Of a stretch of 64,000 bases of DNA, positions 34,037-42,645 are shown piece by piece. Both the position numbers and the translations under genes were made by a program. The first letter of the stretch is position 1; each line of letters begins with the position of its first letter. The notes below the pieces were generated by a model. It ran no database searches. It saw only the letters and a list, made by a program, of their open reading frames with translations, and was not told the origin of the DNA. Source of the stretch: Oscillospiraceae bacterium Marseille-Q3528 (GTDB lineage Bacteria; Bacillota; Clostridia; Lachnospirales; Lachnospiraceae); the NCBI GenBank assembly GCA_018223385.1, contig JAGTTR010000013.1, positions 1-64,000 on the forward strand, written 5' to 3'.

Positions 34037-35230
34037 ATGGAAAACGGTGCATTAAAAGGCCTGAAAATTATTGATCTGTCAAGAGTCATTGCAGGCCCAC
34101 ACTGTACAATGATTCTGGGCGATTTGGGCGCGGATATTATTAAGATAGAAAAGAAAGGAGAAGGTGATATGAGTCGTGGATACGCTCCTTATTATAGAGG
34201 CGAATCCACCTATTTTATGACACATAATCGAAACAAAAAAAGTATTACCCTTGATTTCCGGCACCCAAAAGCTTTAGATATTCTGTATTCTCTGATCAAA
34301 AACGCCGATGTCCTTGTAGAAAACTTCAAAGCCGGAACACTGGAAAAAATGGGCCTTGCTCCAGCCAAGCTGTTAGAATGCAATCCAAAGCTTGTTATTA
34401 CCCGTATATCCGGTTTTGGCCAGGATGGTCCTTATGCAGACCGCCCCTGTTTTGATGCAGTTGCCCAGTCGCTCAGTGGATTAATGGATATTACAGGATT
34501 TCCTGACGGGGATCCTACGATGGTCGGCACCTATGTATGTGACCTCACCTCCGGCCTCTACGCGGCAATCGGAACACTGGCTGCTCTTTTGGCCAGGGAA
34601 CACACCGGAAAAGGACAGGTAGTGGACATTTCCCTTTTAGACTGTGCCTGCGGCCTGACTCACTCTGCAATCATTAACTATTACCTGCTTGGACAGGTGA
34701 CAAAACGCAATGGTAACCAGGACCGCGCATCCTGGCCGGCTACTTTTTATCCGACCAAGGACGGACGCCTTGCCTTTATCCACGCAGGACAAGATCCGGC
34801 CTTCGCAAAATTCTGCAAAATGCTTGGCCGGGAAGATTTACTTTCTGACCCCGAATTTGCCCATCTTACCGGAAGGGCAAATCATATTCAGGAATGTGAC
34901 ACCCTTGTAGCCTCCTGGACAAAAGAACATACTCTGAAAGAAATTCTGGACGCCTGTGAAGCCATCGGAATCCCCTGCTCCCGCGTAAATAATATCGAAG
35001 AAATGGCTCATGATGAACAGCTGATTTATCGAAAAATGATCCGTCCAGTGGAAGATTCCCGCTTCGGAACAATCACCGCCAGCGGTCCAGTCATTAAAAT
35101 GTCCGATACAAATCCGGACGTTTATTGTACCGCTCCAAGACTAGGAGAACATAATCATCTTATTTACCATCAGGAACTGGGCTTTACAGAAGAAGAAATC
35201 AAGCATATGGAAGAAGAAGGCATTATCTAA
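34037..35230 (+). CDS. CaiB/BaiF-type class III CoA-transferase
   Basis: A 397-residue enzyme that moves CoA between carboxylic acids through an aspartyl-CoA anhydride. The CaiB fold is clear: LKGLKIIDLSRVIAGPHCTMILGDLGADIIKIE at the start, NRNKKSITLDF, NADVLVENFKAGTLEKMGL and the nucleophile Asp169 in VCDLTSGLYA. AAGGAGG precedes the ATG. It is transcribed divergently from the hot-dog protein gene, with which it probably forms a CoA-activation plus hydration/dehydration pair. The acid activated is unknown. Confidence 0.92.
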   Translation: MENGALKGLKIIDLSRVIAGPHCTMILGDLGADIIKIEKKGEGDMSRGYAPYYRGESTYFMTHNRNKKSITLDFRHPKALDILYSLIKNADVLVENFKAGTLEKMGLAPAKLLECNPKLVITRISGFGQDGPYADRPCFDAVAQSLSGLMDITGFPDGDPTMVGTYVCDLTSGLYAAIGTLAALLAREHTGKGQVVDISLLDCACGLTHSAIINYYLLGQVTKRNGNQDRASWPATFYPTKDGRLAFIHAGQDPAFAKFCKMLGREDLLSDPEFAHLTGRANHIQECDTLVASWTKEHTLKEILDACEAIGIPCSRVNNIEEMAHDEQLIYRKMIRPVEDSRFGTITASGPVIKMSDTNPDVYCTAPRLGEHNHLIYHQELGFTEEEIKHMEEEGII

Positions 35231-35270
35231 AAGAACCGGGCCGTCCCCAAAACAGGGCGGCCCGGTTCTT
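35231..35270. terminator. Bidirectional terminator between CoA-transferase and kinase
   Basis: AAGAACCGGGCCG pairs with CGGCCCGGTTCTT around a short loop. It lies exactly between convergent stops and overlaps the kinase stop by two bases. Confidence 0.85.
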
Positions 35271-36702
35271 ATTGATAAAGTTTCTGCAATATTTCATGGC
35301 TCCTTATATATCGCTCATAGTGTTTTTCATATTCTTCAAATATTTCCTGCCTGCAAAAATAGCATTCCTTTTTCGGAACAGCCGGAAGTTCCTCCGGCCT
35401 TTTTCCCTCTGCAAGCATTGCCAAAAGCACACTTCCTGTTACTGTTGCTTCCTCTGCTTCCGCCGACCAGAATATTTTTCCCGTGATATCTGCTTTTATC
35501 TGCAGCCACAAACTGCTTTTAGCCCCACCGCCAATAGCTGTGACTTCATCAAAACCGATATCTGATGCCGCCCCTATTTCCATAATTCTCTTCATTGTAT
35601 ACCCGCTGGCTTCCATAATTGCCCGAAATAAATGCTCCGCCCGATGTTCCTGCCTCATTCCGGTCACTGTCCCTGTAAACAGCGGATTCCAAAACGGAGT
35701 TCGTTCTCCCGCAAGATTCGGATAAAACTGCACACCTCCGCTGCCGGTTTCCAGGGCGGCCGCCCTGTGATTCATCTCCTGTATATCCATACTCTGGTTC
35801 ATTATGTGCTTCAGAAACCATTCTATAGTTCCTCCATACATCCCCATTGGTCCTCCAACCAGCCAAAGCCCCGGAATTACATGGGGATTTACAATCAGGC
35901 TCCGCGTACTGTCAGCCTTCCATTCACGGGTAACCATAAAAAAGACATCTGTTGTTCCCATAACACTGACGGCTGTCCGTTCCTTTATTCCTCCGGCACC
36001 TAAAATTGCCGTTGAACCATCCACACTTCCCACCGCTACCGGGATTTTTCCATGGATTCCAAACTCCAGCAGCAGTTCTTCTCTGATCTCCCCCAGCCGC
36101 TCATAAGGATACTTCAGCTCAGGTAGCTTTTCCCTGTCAAGCTCCAGCGCTTCCAGCAGTCCGCTGCTCCAGGTCTCCTTACGGATATCATACAGCATCG
36201 TATACCCTGCGCTTGTACGATCCAGTGCTGTTCTTCCCGTTAGTTTTCGATTAATAAAATCCTTCATGGAAATCATATAAGCCATATTCCGGTATTTATC
36301 TGGCTGCCTCTTTTTTAACGTACACATTTTAAATGCTGCCCACTCCGGATTAATCTTTCTTCCACAGATTTGACAGACCTCTTCATCGCTCTTGCTTTTC
36401 CGAAATGCTTCACAAACCTCGTTCTCCTGATGCATGTAGGAATAACAGGGCGTTACGGCATTTCCATTCCGATCTATGCCCACCCAGCCCAAAAGAGAAG
36501 ATACTGCCGCCCCCGCAAACTGTTTTTCCGTCCGGGTCAGTTTTTTTATAAGAACGCAGATGGTCTTCCATTCCTGTTCTGCATCGAAGCAGACGCCCGC
36601 CGTTCTTCGGATTGTTTCCGTTTTCCGAATCTGCAGCTTCTCATCCACTACAGCCGTGCGAACCGAACTCGTCCCTATATCCACCACCAAATATTTTTTC
36701 AT
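35269..36702 (-). CDS. FGGY-family carbohydrate kinase (cluster 2)
   Basis: A 477-residue sugar kinase related to gluconokinase/xylulokinase-type FGGY proteins. KKYLVVDIGTSSVRTAVVD forms the first phosphate loop, VAVGSVDGSTAILGAGG holds the probable catalytic Asp, SVMGTTDVFF follows, and VTAIGGGAKSSLWLQIKADITGK is the adenosine motif. It lies directly downstream of the GntR gene in transcription order. It may phosphorylate the imported sugar or the aldehyde product of the aldolase. It is only distantly similar to the cluster 1 kinase. Confidence 0.9.
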   Translation of the reverse strand: MKKYLVVDIGTSSVRTAVVDEKLQIRKTETIRRTAGVCFDAEQEWKTICVLIKKLTRTEKQFAGAAVSSLLGWVGIDRNGNAVTPCYSYMHQENEVCEAFRKSKSDEEVCQICGRKINPEWAAFKMCTLKKRQPDKYRNMAYMISMKDFINRKLTGRTALDRTSAGYTMLYDIRKETWSSGLLEALELDREKLPELKYPYERLGEIREELLLEFGIHGKIPVAVGSVDGSTAILGAGGIKERTAVSVMGTTDVFFMVTREWKADSTRSLIVNPHVIPGLWLVGGPMGMYGGTIEWFLKHIMNQSMDIQEMNHRAAALETGSGGVQFYPNLAGERTPFWNPLFTGTVTGMRQEHRAEHLFRAIMEASGYTMKRIMEIGAASDIGFDEVTAIGGGAKSSLWLQIKADITGKIFWSAEAEEATVTGSVLLAMLAEGKRPEELPAVPKKECYFCRQEIFEEYEKHYERYIRSHEILQKLYQ

Positions 36703-36735
36703 GCTCTTTTCTGTCCCCTTTTCAGTTCTGTATAT

Positions 36736-37461
36736 CTATCGTTTCAATGTCATTGTAAGTGTATATCTGTTGGAAACATAAGCACTTTCCGAATATTCGA
36801 TACAGGCCCCGGTATCCGTATATGCGGTTCGGTTCACCTGCAGCATACAGGTCTGTTCCGGGAGCTCCAGAAGTGCCGCAATCCGGTAAGTTGCCATTAC
36901 CGCACTAATTGTCTGTGTTGCCGTATCTATTTTAACATCAAAATCACGTTCCAGCACCTCGTAAAGAGATGCGCTGGCCAGCCCCTTTACATCCAGCTTC
37001 TCACAGAGTTCATATTTCAGGTAAAGCACCTGGTAGCAAAGCGACTGCCCGTTCGCATAACGAAGCCTTTCAATTTTCAATACCTTCTCATTTCTTCCAA
37101 GCCCCATATGAGCTGCGATTTCTGCCGGTGCATCCATGACTGCAGAGCTTAAAATGAAAGAAGAACATTTAATTCCTGCCTTCTCCAGCTCTTCATGAAG
37201 CCCTCCGAGACGGTTCAGGCTTCTCGGGACATTCTCGCACTTAACCGTTGCCGTTTTCCCGAATCCCCTATCCAGCACGCTCTCCCCAATCAGTTCATTT
37301 ACCGCTCTGCGTATTGTCACCCGACTGGCACCATACTCTTCACACAGCTGATTTTCTGTCGGAAGCACTGCACCAGGCTTCAATTCTCCGTTTTGTATTT
37401 TACTCTTAATATCTTCCTTGATTCTATAATACAACGGACCTGTTTTCTTTTCCGTTTTCAT
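36736..37461 (-). CDS. GntR-family transcriptional regulator with UTRA domain
   Basis: About 241 residues. The ATG at 37461 has GGGAGGAG upstream. The N-terminal winged helix has the GntR signature (PLYYRIKEDIKSKIQNGELKPGAVLPTENQLCEEYGASRVTIRRAVNEL). The C-terminal part is a UTRA ligand-binding domain (LGGLHEELEKAGIKCSS, KVLKIERLRYANGQSLCYQVLYLKYEL, VNRTAYTDTGACIEYSESAYVSNRYTLTM). It is the probable regulator of the island, responding to a sugar or sugar phosphate. Confidence 0.92.
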   Translation of the reverse strand: MKTEKKTGPLYYRIKEDIKSKIQNGELKPGAVLPTENQLCEEYGASRVTIRRAVNELIGESVLDRGFGKTATVKCENVPRSLNRLGGLHEELEKAGIKCSSFILSSAVMDAPAEIAAHMGLGRNEKVLKIERLRYANGQSLCYQVLYLKYELCEKLDVKGLASASLYEVLERDFDVKIDTATQTISAVMATYRIAALLELPEQTCMLQVNRTAYTDTGACIEYSESAYVSNRYTLTMTLKR

Positions 37462-37482
37462 GTTTTTACTCCTCCCAAACAT

Positions 37483-37631
37483 TATTGTCTTGTTATTGTA
37501 TTTATTTCATGTTAACAATTTCCCCCTTCAATGTCAATATCCTTTTTCCATTCTTTTTTCCCTTTCTCCGCTTTAAAACTACATTTCCCACAGTTTCCAA
37601 TTTTTTCCAGATACAATATGTAAAATTGTAT
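37483..37631 (-). promoter_or_regulatory. Candidate operators upstream of the GntR gene
   Basis: TTGTTATTGTA at 37490-37500 matches a site in the divergent control region near 33.82 kb. The dyad ATACAA-9-TTGTAT at 37611-37631 is a second candidate. No protein-coding gene is convincing between 37.46 and 37.97 kb. Confidence 0.45.
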
Positions 37632-37782
37632 TTTATTGAATTTTATACAAAATAATATGTGAACTTCCCCACAGTTTTGCAGTAGCATACGTTCGCTTAT
37701 CTCCTGAAATCCTTTTATTTCAGTGCCCTTGTATTTATTGGGTTTGACGGGTGTTTTATATCCATTTAGCTGCAAAAGTCAA

Positions 37783-37886
37783 GTTACATTATAACATGTA
37801 ACGGAGAGAAAGATGGTTGTCGTTAGCCATCTTTTTTCAGATAAATTCAGGGAGGGTATGACTCGTTGTGAGTCATACCCTCCCTG
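37783..37886. other. Cluster of three palindromes in a gene-free gap
   Basis: The first is GTTACAT-6-ATGTAAC (37783-37802), overlapping a TATAAT on the minus strand. The second is AAGATGG/CCATCTT followed by TTTTTT (37811-37838), an intrinsic terminator reading on the plus strand although no plus-strand gene precedes it. The third is a perfect 17-bp inverted repeat around GTTGT (37848-37886) without a T-run. Together they could delimit a small RNA or mark the right edge of the island. Confidence 0.5.
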
Positions 37887-37969
37887 CTTTGGAACTATCA
37901 TATTTCCCGAAAGCCCCTCACCCGTCCGGGCAACATTGCCTTTGCATTGTCCCGGCTACGTCAGTTTTC

Positions 37970-38764
37970 TTATTTCTTTGTCAGATGCAGCTTTTGAAGC
38001 GCCCGGGCAATGCCTTCTTCCTCCTGCGTTCCGGTAACCAGATCTGCCATTTCCTTCAATTCGTCCGGCGAATCTCCCATAACCACACCAATCCCTGCCG
38101 CATCAATGGCCGCCGCATCATTCATGCTATCCCCAAAGGCAATGGTATCTTCCATGGAAGCACCATAATATTCTGCCACTCTGCGGATACCAGAAGCTTT
38201 GTCAATGCCTTTCCACACAAACTCCCCAAAGCTGCCACTGTTGTTGGCATACATGTCATACCAGTCCAACAGCTCCGGCATCTGCCGGACGACCCGCCAA
38301 ATATGTGCATGGTCGAAGGTGTGAATCGTAAATTTCTCAATTTTCAGATCTCTGCTCACATCTTCAATCCCTTTCAGTCGCGGAAAATCTCCTGTCAGTT
38401 CTACTTCTCCCGGCACAAAATATATCTGATCTGTCCCTTCCAGTACACCGGAAAAGTTATGGGCATAAAAGCCTTCCACCGTGCGGATTAGCACATCCTC
38501 CGGAATATAATGATGATAAATCTCTTTCCCGCCGATGATGATCTGTGCCCCGGCTCCCGCGATTATGCCGTCAAAGCCCACCTCAAACAGACTGTCATAC
38601 ACATCACAGATCGTCCGGGCTGTACAGATAAATGCCTTATGTCCGTTGGCTCTGGCCCTGCGGATCGCCTCTGTTGTCTCCTGTGACGGCGGCTGATTAT
38701 TCCGGGCAATCGTCCCGTCAATATCAAAAAAAAGATATTTGGGCGTCATCTTTTGTATTCCCAT
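37970..38764 (-). CDS. HAD-superfamily Cof-type phosphatase
   Basis: A 264-residue Cof/YbiV-type HAD hydrolase. Motif I is FFDIDGT with nucleophile Asp, motif II is ICTAR, motif III is the Lys of KGIDKASGIRRV, and motif IV is GDSMNDAAAI. A cap domain lies between. The ATG at 38764 is selected for its GGGGAAGG upstream. Such enzymes dephosphorylate sugar phosphates or other small phosphoesters. It stands next to the EamA gene and is probably independent of the catabolic island. Confidence 0.9.
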   Translation of the reverse strand: MGIQKMTPKYLFFDIDGTIARNNQPPSQETTEAIRRARANGHKAFICTARTICDVYDSLFEVGFDGIIAGAGAQIIIGGKEIYHHYIPEDVLIRTVEGFYAHNFSGVLEGTDQIYFVPGEVELTGDFPRLKGIEDVSRDLKIEKFTIHTFDHAHIWRVVRQMPELLDWYDMYANNSGSFGEFVWKGIDKASGIRRVAEYYGASMEDTIAFGDSMNDAAAIDAAGIGVVMGDSPDELKEMADLVTGTQEEEGIARALQKLHLTKK

Positions 38765-38836
38765 ATACGCGCCTTCCCCCTCTCTCCCAGCTGCCACGCA
38801 CCCACCGGCTTCGCAAATGGATACACCACATCGTCT

Positions 38837-39901
38837 TCAGCCCACAGATCGTTCCATCGTAACCAGTGCAACGCCTGCACAGTTGATCAGCAGACTCACC
38901 AGCAGGGTTGCCGATGCCAGGGATTCTCCCAGCATGAGTGCCGACAGCACCGTGCCGAAGATCGGTAATAACAGCGAGAACACCACCACTTTACTGATAT
39001 TGTTGTATTTGTACAGCTGATTGGAAAGAATCAACGCCAGGCAGGACGTAAAGATAACGGCAACTGTCGGAGCCAGCGCCTGCACCAGGTCTGCCGCATG
39101 CAGACTCCCACCGCCAAGTAACCCTATAAAAATCAGTATGCCGCCGCCGGTGAGCGTCTGTGCAGCCCCCAGCCATATAGCATTTTTCCCCGGAGAAATA
39201 TATTTAAGATACACACCTCCCAATGTCCCTGCCCCCTGGGAAGCGATAACCAGCAGCCCGCCGATCAGCGACACCTGCATGCCCGTTCCCAGATCATTGA
39301 CATTGAGGATGATCACAGCCACCACGCCCAGTGCACACCCCAGGCCTTTGCGCACCGTCATCCGGTCTTCTTTAAACACCAGACTGGAAAACAGCATACC
39401 CAGGAACGCACCGGAGCTGCTTAAAATGGAAGCCACCACCCCCGGCGACAGCGCTGTTCCGATATACAGAAAGATGTACTGCAACACAGACATGATCAGC
39501 CCCAGCTTCAGGATCTGTCCGGCTTCTTTTCCGGAAGCCGGCAGCAACCGCACACCGCGGTACCGGCAGAATCCCAGTGCCAACAGTCCGGCAAAGAACA
39601 GGCGGATACCTGCATAGGTCAGCATCTGGGGAATATCCCCTTCTCCAATGGCATATGCCGTATACCCAAGCTTTGTCAGCGGAACGCCCATCGCCCAGCA
39701 GAAATACACCAGCAGCACCAGAAGGAAGAAATTCCGCGGAGACGAATAAAAACACCGTTCCCGGTTTTCCCACATATCATCATCTGCCCTGCCAATCTTT
39801 CCCTCTGCCCCGGCATTTTCTCCCACATGGTTGCCGCCGGTTGCCGCATCTGTGCAGATCACCGTCTTTCCGCTTTCCTCTGCTTCATTGCACTCCATCA
39901 T
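38837..39901 (-). CDS. EamA/DMT-family transporter
   Basis: About 354 residues. An unusual hydrophilic N-terminal tail of about 50 residues is followed by ten membrane segments in two EamA repeats. FFLLVLLVYFCWAMGVPLTKLGYTAYAIG opens repeat 1. VFKEDRMTVRKGLGCALGVVAVIILNV closes it. The second repeat has LALILSNQLYKYNNISKVVVFSLLLPIFGTVLSALMLGESL. GGAGG precedes the ATG at 39901. It probably exports or imports a small metabolite; the substrate is not predictable. Confidence 0.88.
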   Translation of the reverse strand: MMECNEAEESGKTVICTDAATGGNHVGENAGAEGKIGRADDDMWENRERCFYSSPRNFFLLVLLVYFCWAMGVPLTKLGYTAYAIGEGDIPQMLTYAGIRLFFAGLLALGFCRYRGVRLLPASGKEAGQILKLGLIMSVLQYIFLYIGTALSPGVVASILSSSGAFLGMLFSSLVFKEDRMTVRKGLGCALGVVAVIILNVNDLGTGMQVSLIGGLLVIASQGAGTLGGVYLKYISPGKNAIWLGAAQTLTGGGILIFIGLLGGGSLHAADLVQALAPTVAVIFTSCLALILSNQLYKYNNISKVVVFSLLLPIFGTVLSALMLGESLASATLLVSLLINCAGVALVTMERSVG

Positions 39902-40061
39902 ATGATATCCTCCGTATAAATGATCTGTTTTGCAAATAATTCTAGCAACAGCGGTTATATTTGTCAATATGCTTCAATTTATTATCATTTTATTTCATCT
40001 GCTTTCCAATATTCCTTTCAAAACTCTGCATGGCCTGTCACTAACAGCTTGGGGGAAATGC

Positions 40062-40118
40062 CCTGCAAAAACAAACGGAATGACACAGCCGCTTTTCACG
40101 ACCATGCCACTCCGTTTG
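40062..40118 (-). terminator. Terminator of the glycogen phosphorylase gene
   Basis: CAAACGGAGTG pairs with CATTCCGTTTG (one mismatch) and is followed on the minus strand by TTTTTGC. Confidence 0.75.
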
Positions 40119-40155
40119 CTTTTCTCTATTTGTTTTGCTGTTTTTCCGGCTTTAT

Positions 40156-42633
40156 TTACTTATAATAATCCAGCTCCACATGGATCTGATCCAGATGCCA
40201 AATCTCATCCACATACTGCCGGATGGTTCTGTCAGACGTGAACTTGCCGCTGCTTGCAGTGTTCAGGATCGCACTCTTCGCCCAGCCCTTCTCGTCCTTA
40301 TAAGCCTCCTCCACCTTCTTCTGGGCGTCCGCATAGGAACGGAAGTCCTTCAGGATGAAATACATATCCGGCGTACCATACTTGTCTGTCAGCAGGGAAT
40401 CATAGATTTCCCGGAACCGCTCCGGATCCTCCGGTGCATAGGTACCGTTGATGAGCTGCATGAGCACATTGCGGATATCCTGGTCATTATTGAAAATGTC
40501 CATAGGATAGTAGCCGCCGTGCTGCTCGTAGTTGATGACCTCATCAGAGCTCATGCCGAAGATAAACGCATTCTCTGCGCCCACTTCCTCCACGATCTCC
40601 ACGTTGGCGCCGTCCATGGTGCCCAGGGTCAGCGCACCGTTGAGCATCAGCTTCATGTTGCCGGTGCCGGATGCCTCCTTGCTGGCGGTGGAAATCTGCT
40701 CACTCACGTCAGCTGCTGCAAAAATGATCTCCGCGTTGGAAACCCGGTAGTCCTCGATGAATACCACCTTGATCTTTCCGTTGATGGAAGCATCGTTGTT
40801 GATCACATCCGCCACGGAATTGATGAGCTTGATGGTCAGCTTTGCCCGGCGATAGCCTGCTGCCGCTTTGGCACCGAAGATAAATGTTCTCGGGTAGAAA
40901 TCCATCTCCGGGTGTGCCTTGATCTGGTTGTACAGATACATCACGTGTAAAATGTTCAGCAGCTGCCGTTTGTACTCGTGCAGACGTTTCACCTGCACAT
41001 CAAAGATGGAACGGGGATCCACATCTACGCCGTTGTTCTCTTTGATATATTTTGCCAGGCGCACTTTGTTCTGATACTTGATGTTCATGAACTCGTGCTG
41101 GGCTTTCTCATCGTCCGCATACAGCTTCAGCTGAGAAATCTTGGACAGGTCGGTGATCCACTCGTCACCGATATGATCTGTCACCCAGGCTGCCAGCAGC
41201 GGATTTGCATGAAGCAGGAACCGGCGCTGGGTAATGCCGTTGGTCTTGTTGTTGAATTTCTCCGGCATCATCTCATAGAAATCCTTCAGCTCCTGGTGTT
41301 TCAGGATCTCCGTGTGCAGTCTTGCCACGCCGTTCACCGAGTAGCTGGCTGCAATGGCCAGATAAGCCATCCGCACCTGACCGTCATAAATGATGGCCAT
41401 TTTGCTGATCTTATTCTGGTCACCCGGGTAACGGTTCTGGATCTCGATACAGAACCGGCGGTTGATCTCTTCTACAATCTGATAAATTCTCGGAAGCAGA
41501 CGGGAGAACAGCTCGATGGGCCATTTTTCCAGGGCTTCCGCCATGATCGTGTGGTTCGTGTAGGCACAGCATTTCGTCGTGATCTCCCATGCCTCTTCCC
41601 ACTCCAGATTTTCCTCATCAATGAGGATCCGCATGAGCTCGGCCACCGTTACGGTCGGGTGAGTATCGTTCATCTGGAATACCACTTTTTCATACAGCTT
41701 GCGCACATCGCCGCCATGGCGCTCCTTATAGCGGTTCACCGCCGTCTGGATGCTGGCAGATACAAAGAAATACTGCTGTTTCAGACGAAGCTCTTTCCCG
41801 GCGTAATGGTTATCATTGGGATAAAGCACTTCCACCAGCGTTTTTGCCAGATTTTCCTGCTCCACCGCTTTCTGATAATCGCCCTTGTCAAAGGCATCCA
41901 GATGGAACTCATTGATGGCCTCCGCATCCCAGATGCGCAACGTGTCCACCACATTGTTGCCATAGCCCACGATGGGCATGTCGTAAGGCACAGCCAGCAC
42001 GGACTGATAGCCTTCATGTACAAAATAATTCCGCTGTTTTTCCTGATCGTATTCCACCCGGACATAACCGCCGAACTTGACCTCGGTGGCATACTCAGGG
42101 CGGCGGATCTCAAAGGGATTACCGTTTTTCAGCCAGTTATCCGGCACTTCTATCTGATAGCCGTCCTCAATCTTCTGCTTGAACATACCGTAACGGTAAC
42201 GGATGCCACAGCCGTAAGCCGGATAGCCCAGCGTTGCCAGAGAGTCCAGGAAGCAGGCGGCAAGGCGGCCCAGACCGCCATTGCCCAGAGCCGCATCCCG
42301 CTCTTCATCTTCGATCACATTCAGGTCGCAGCCCAGCTCCTCCAGCGCTTCCTTTACTTCATCATAATAGGTCAGGTTGATCAGATTGTTGCCAAGGGCA
42401 CGGCCCATAAGAAACTCCATGGACATATAATACACGGTCTTCGGATCGGTTTTCTCGATCTCCTTCTTGGTAGACATCCAGGAATCAATGATCGCATCCT
42501 TTACCGCATAGCACACGGCCTGGAAGATCTGCTGCTCCGTGGCCTCCTCCATCGTTCTGCGGTACAGCGTTTTTACATTATATACGACGCTGCGCTTAAA
42601 CATTTCCTTGTCAAAATCTCGTTTCTCTGCCAT
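40156..42633 (-). CDS. glgP: Glycogen/starch/alpha-glucan phosphorylase
   Basis: An 825-residue PLP-dependent enzyme releasing glucose-1-phosphate from glycogen or maltodextrin. All family landmarks are present: YYMSMEFLMGRALGNNLINL, ALGNGGLGRLAACFLDSLATL, the FVNDTHP-like FQMNDTHPTVTVAELMRIL, VKRLHEYKRQLLNILHV, and the PLP-lysine segment EASGTGNMKLMLNGALTLGTMDGANVE. Length is normal for the family. The gene lies 12 bases after ileS on the same strand, so the T-box-controlled transcript may extend into it, but an own promoter cannot be excluded. Confidence 0.96.
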   Translation of the reverse strand: MAEKRDFDKEMFKRSVVYNVKTLYRRTMEEATEQQIFQAVCYAVKDAIIDSWMSTKKEIEKTDPKTVYYMSMEFLMGRALGNNLINLTYYDEVKEALEELGCDLNVIEDEERDAALGNGGLGRLAACFLDSLATLGYPAYGCGIRYRYGMFKQKIEDGYQIEVPDNWLKNGNPFEIRRPEYATEVKFGGYVRVEYDQEKQRNYFVHEGYQSVLAVPYDMPIVGYGNNVVDTLRIWDAEAINEFHLDAFDKGDYQKAVEQENLAKTLVEVLYPNDNHYAGKELRLKQQYFFVSASIQTAVNRYKERHGGDVRKLYEKVVFQMNDTHPTVTVAELMRILIDEENLEWEEAWEITTKCCAYTNHTIMAEALEKWPIELFSRLLPRIYQIVEEINRRFCIEIQNRYPGDQNKISKMAIIYDGQVRMAYLAIAASYSVNGVARLHTEILKHQELKDFYEMMPEKFNNKTNGITQRRFLLHANPLLAAWVTDHIGDEWITDLSKISQLKLYADDEKAQHEFMNIKYQNKVRLAKYIKENNGVDVDPRSIFDVQVKRLHEYKRQLLNILHVMYLYNQIKAHPEMDFYPRTFIFGAKAAAGYRRAKLTIKLINSVADVINNDASINGKIKVVFIEDYRVSNAEIIFAAADVSEQISTASKEASGTGNMKLMLNGALTLGTMDGANVEIVEEVGAENAFIFGMSSDEVINYEQHGGYYPMDIFNNDQDIRNVLMQLINGTYAPEDPERFREIYDSLLTDKYGTPDMYFILKDFRSYADAQKKVEEAYKDEKGWAKSAILNTASSGKFTSDRTIRQYVDEIWHLDQIHVELDYYK

Positions 42634-42645
42634 CGAAACTCCCTT

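Noticed and set aside
31064..35230. Oxalate degradation by oxalyl-CoA decarboxylase and formyl-CoA transferase
   Set aside because: The ThDP protein carries acetolactate-synthase-like segments rather than oxalyl-CoA decarboxylase features, and the surrounding dehydratase, aldolase and sugar transporter do not fit oxalate.
37512..37775. Small minus-strand open frame of 87 codons upstream of the GntR gene
   Set aside because: It has a biased, low-complexity composition, no ribosome site or family match, and it overlaps the candidate operator sites.
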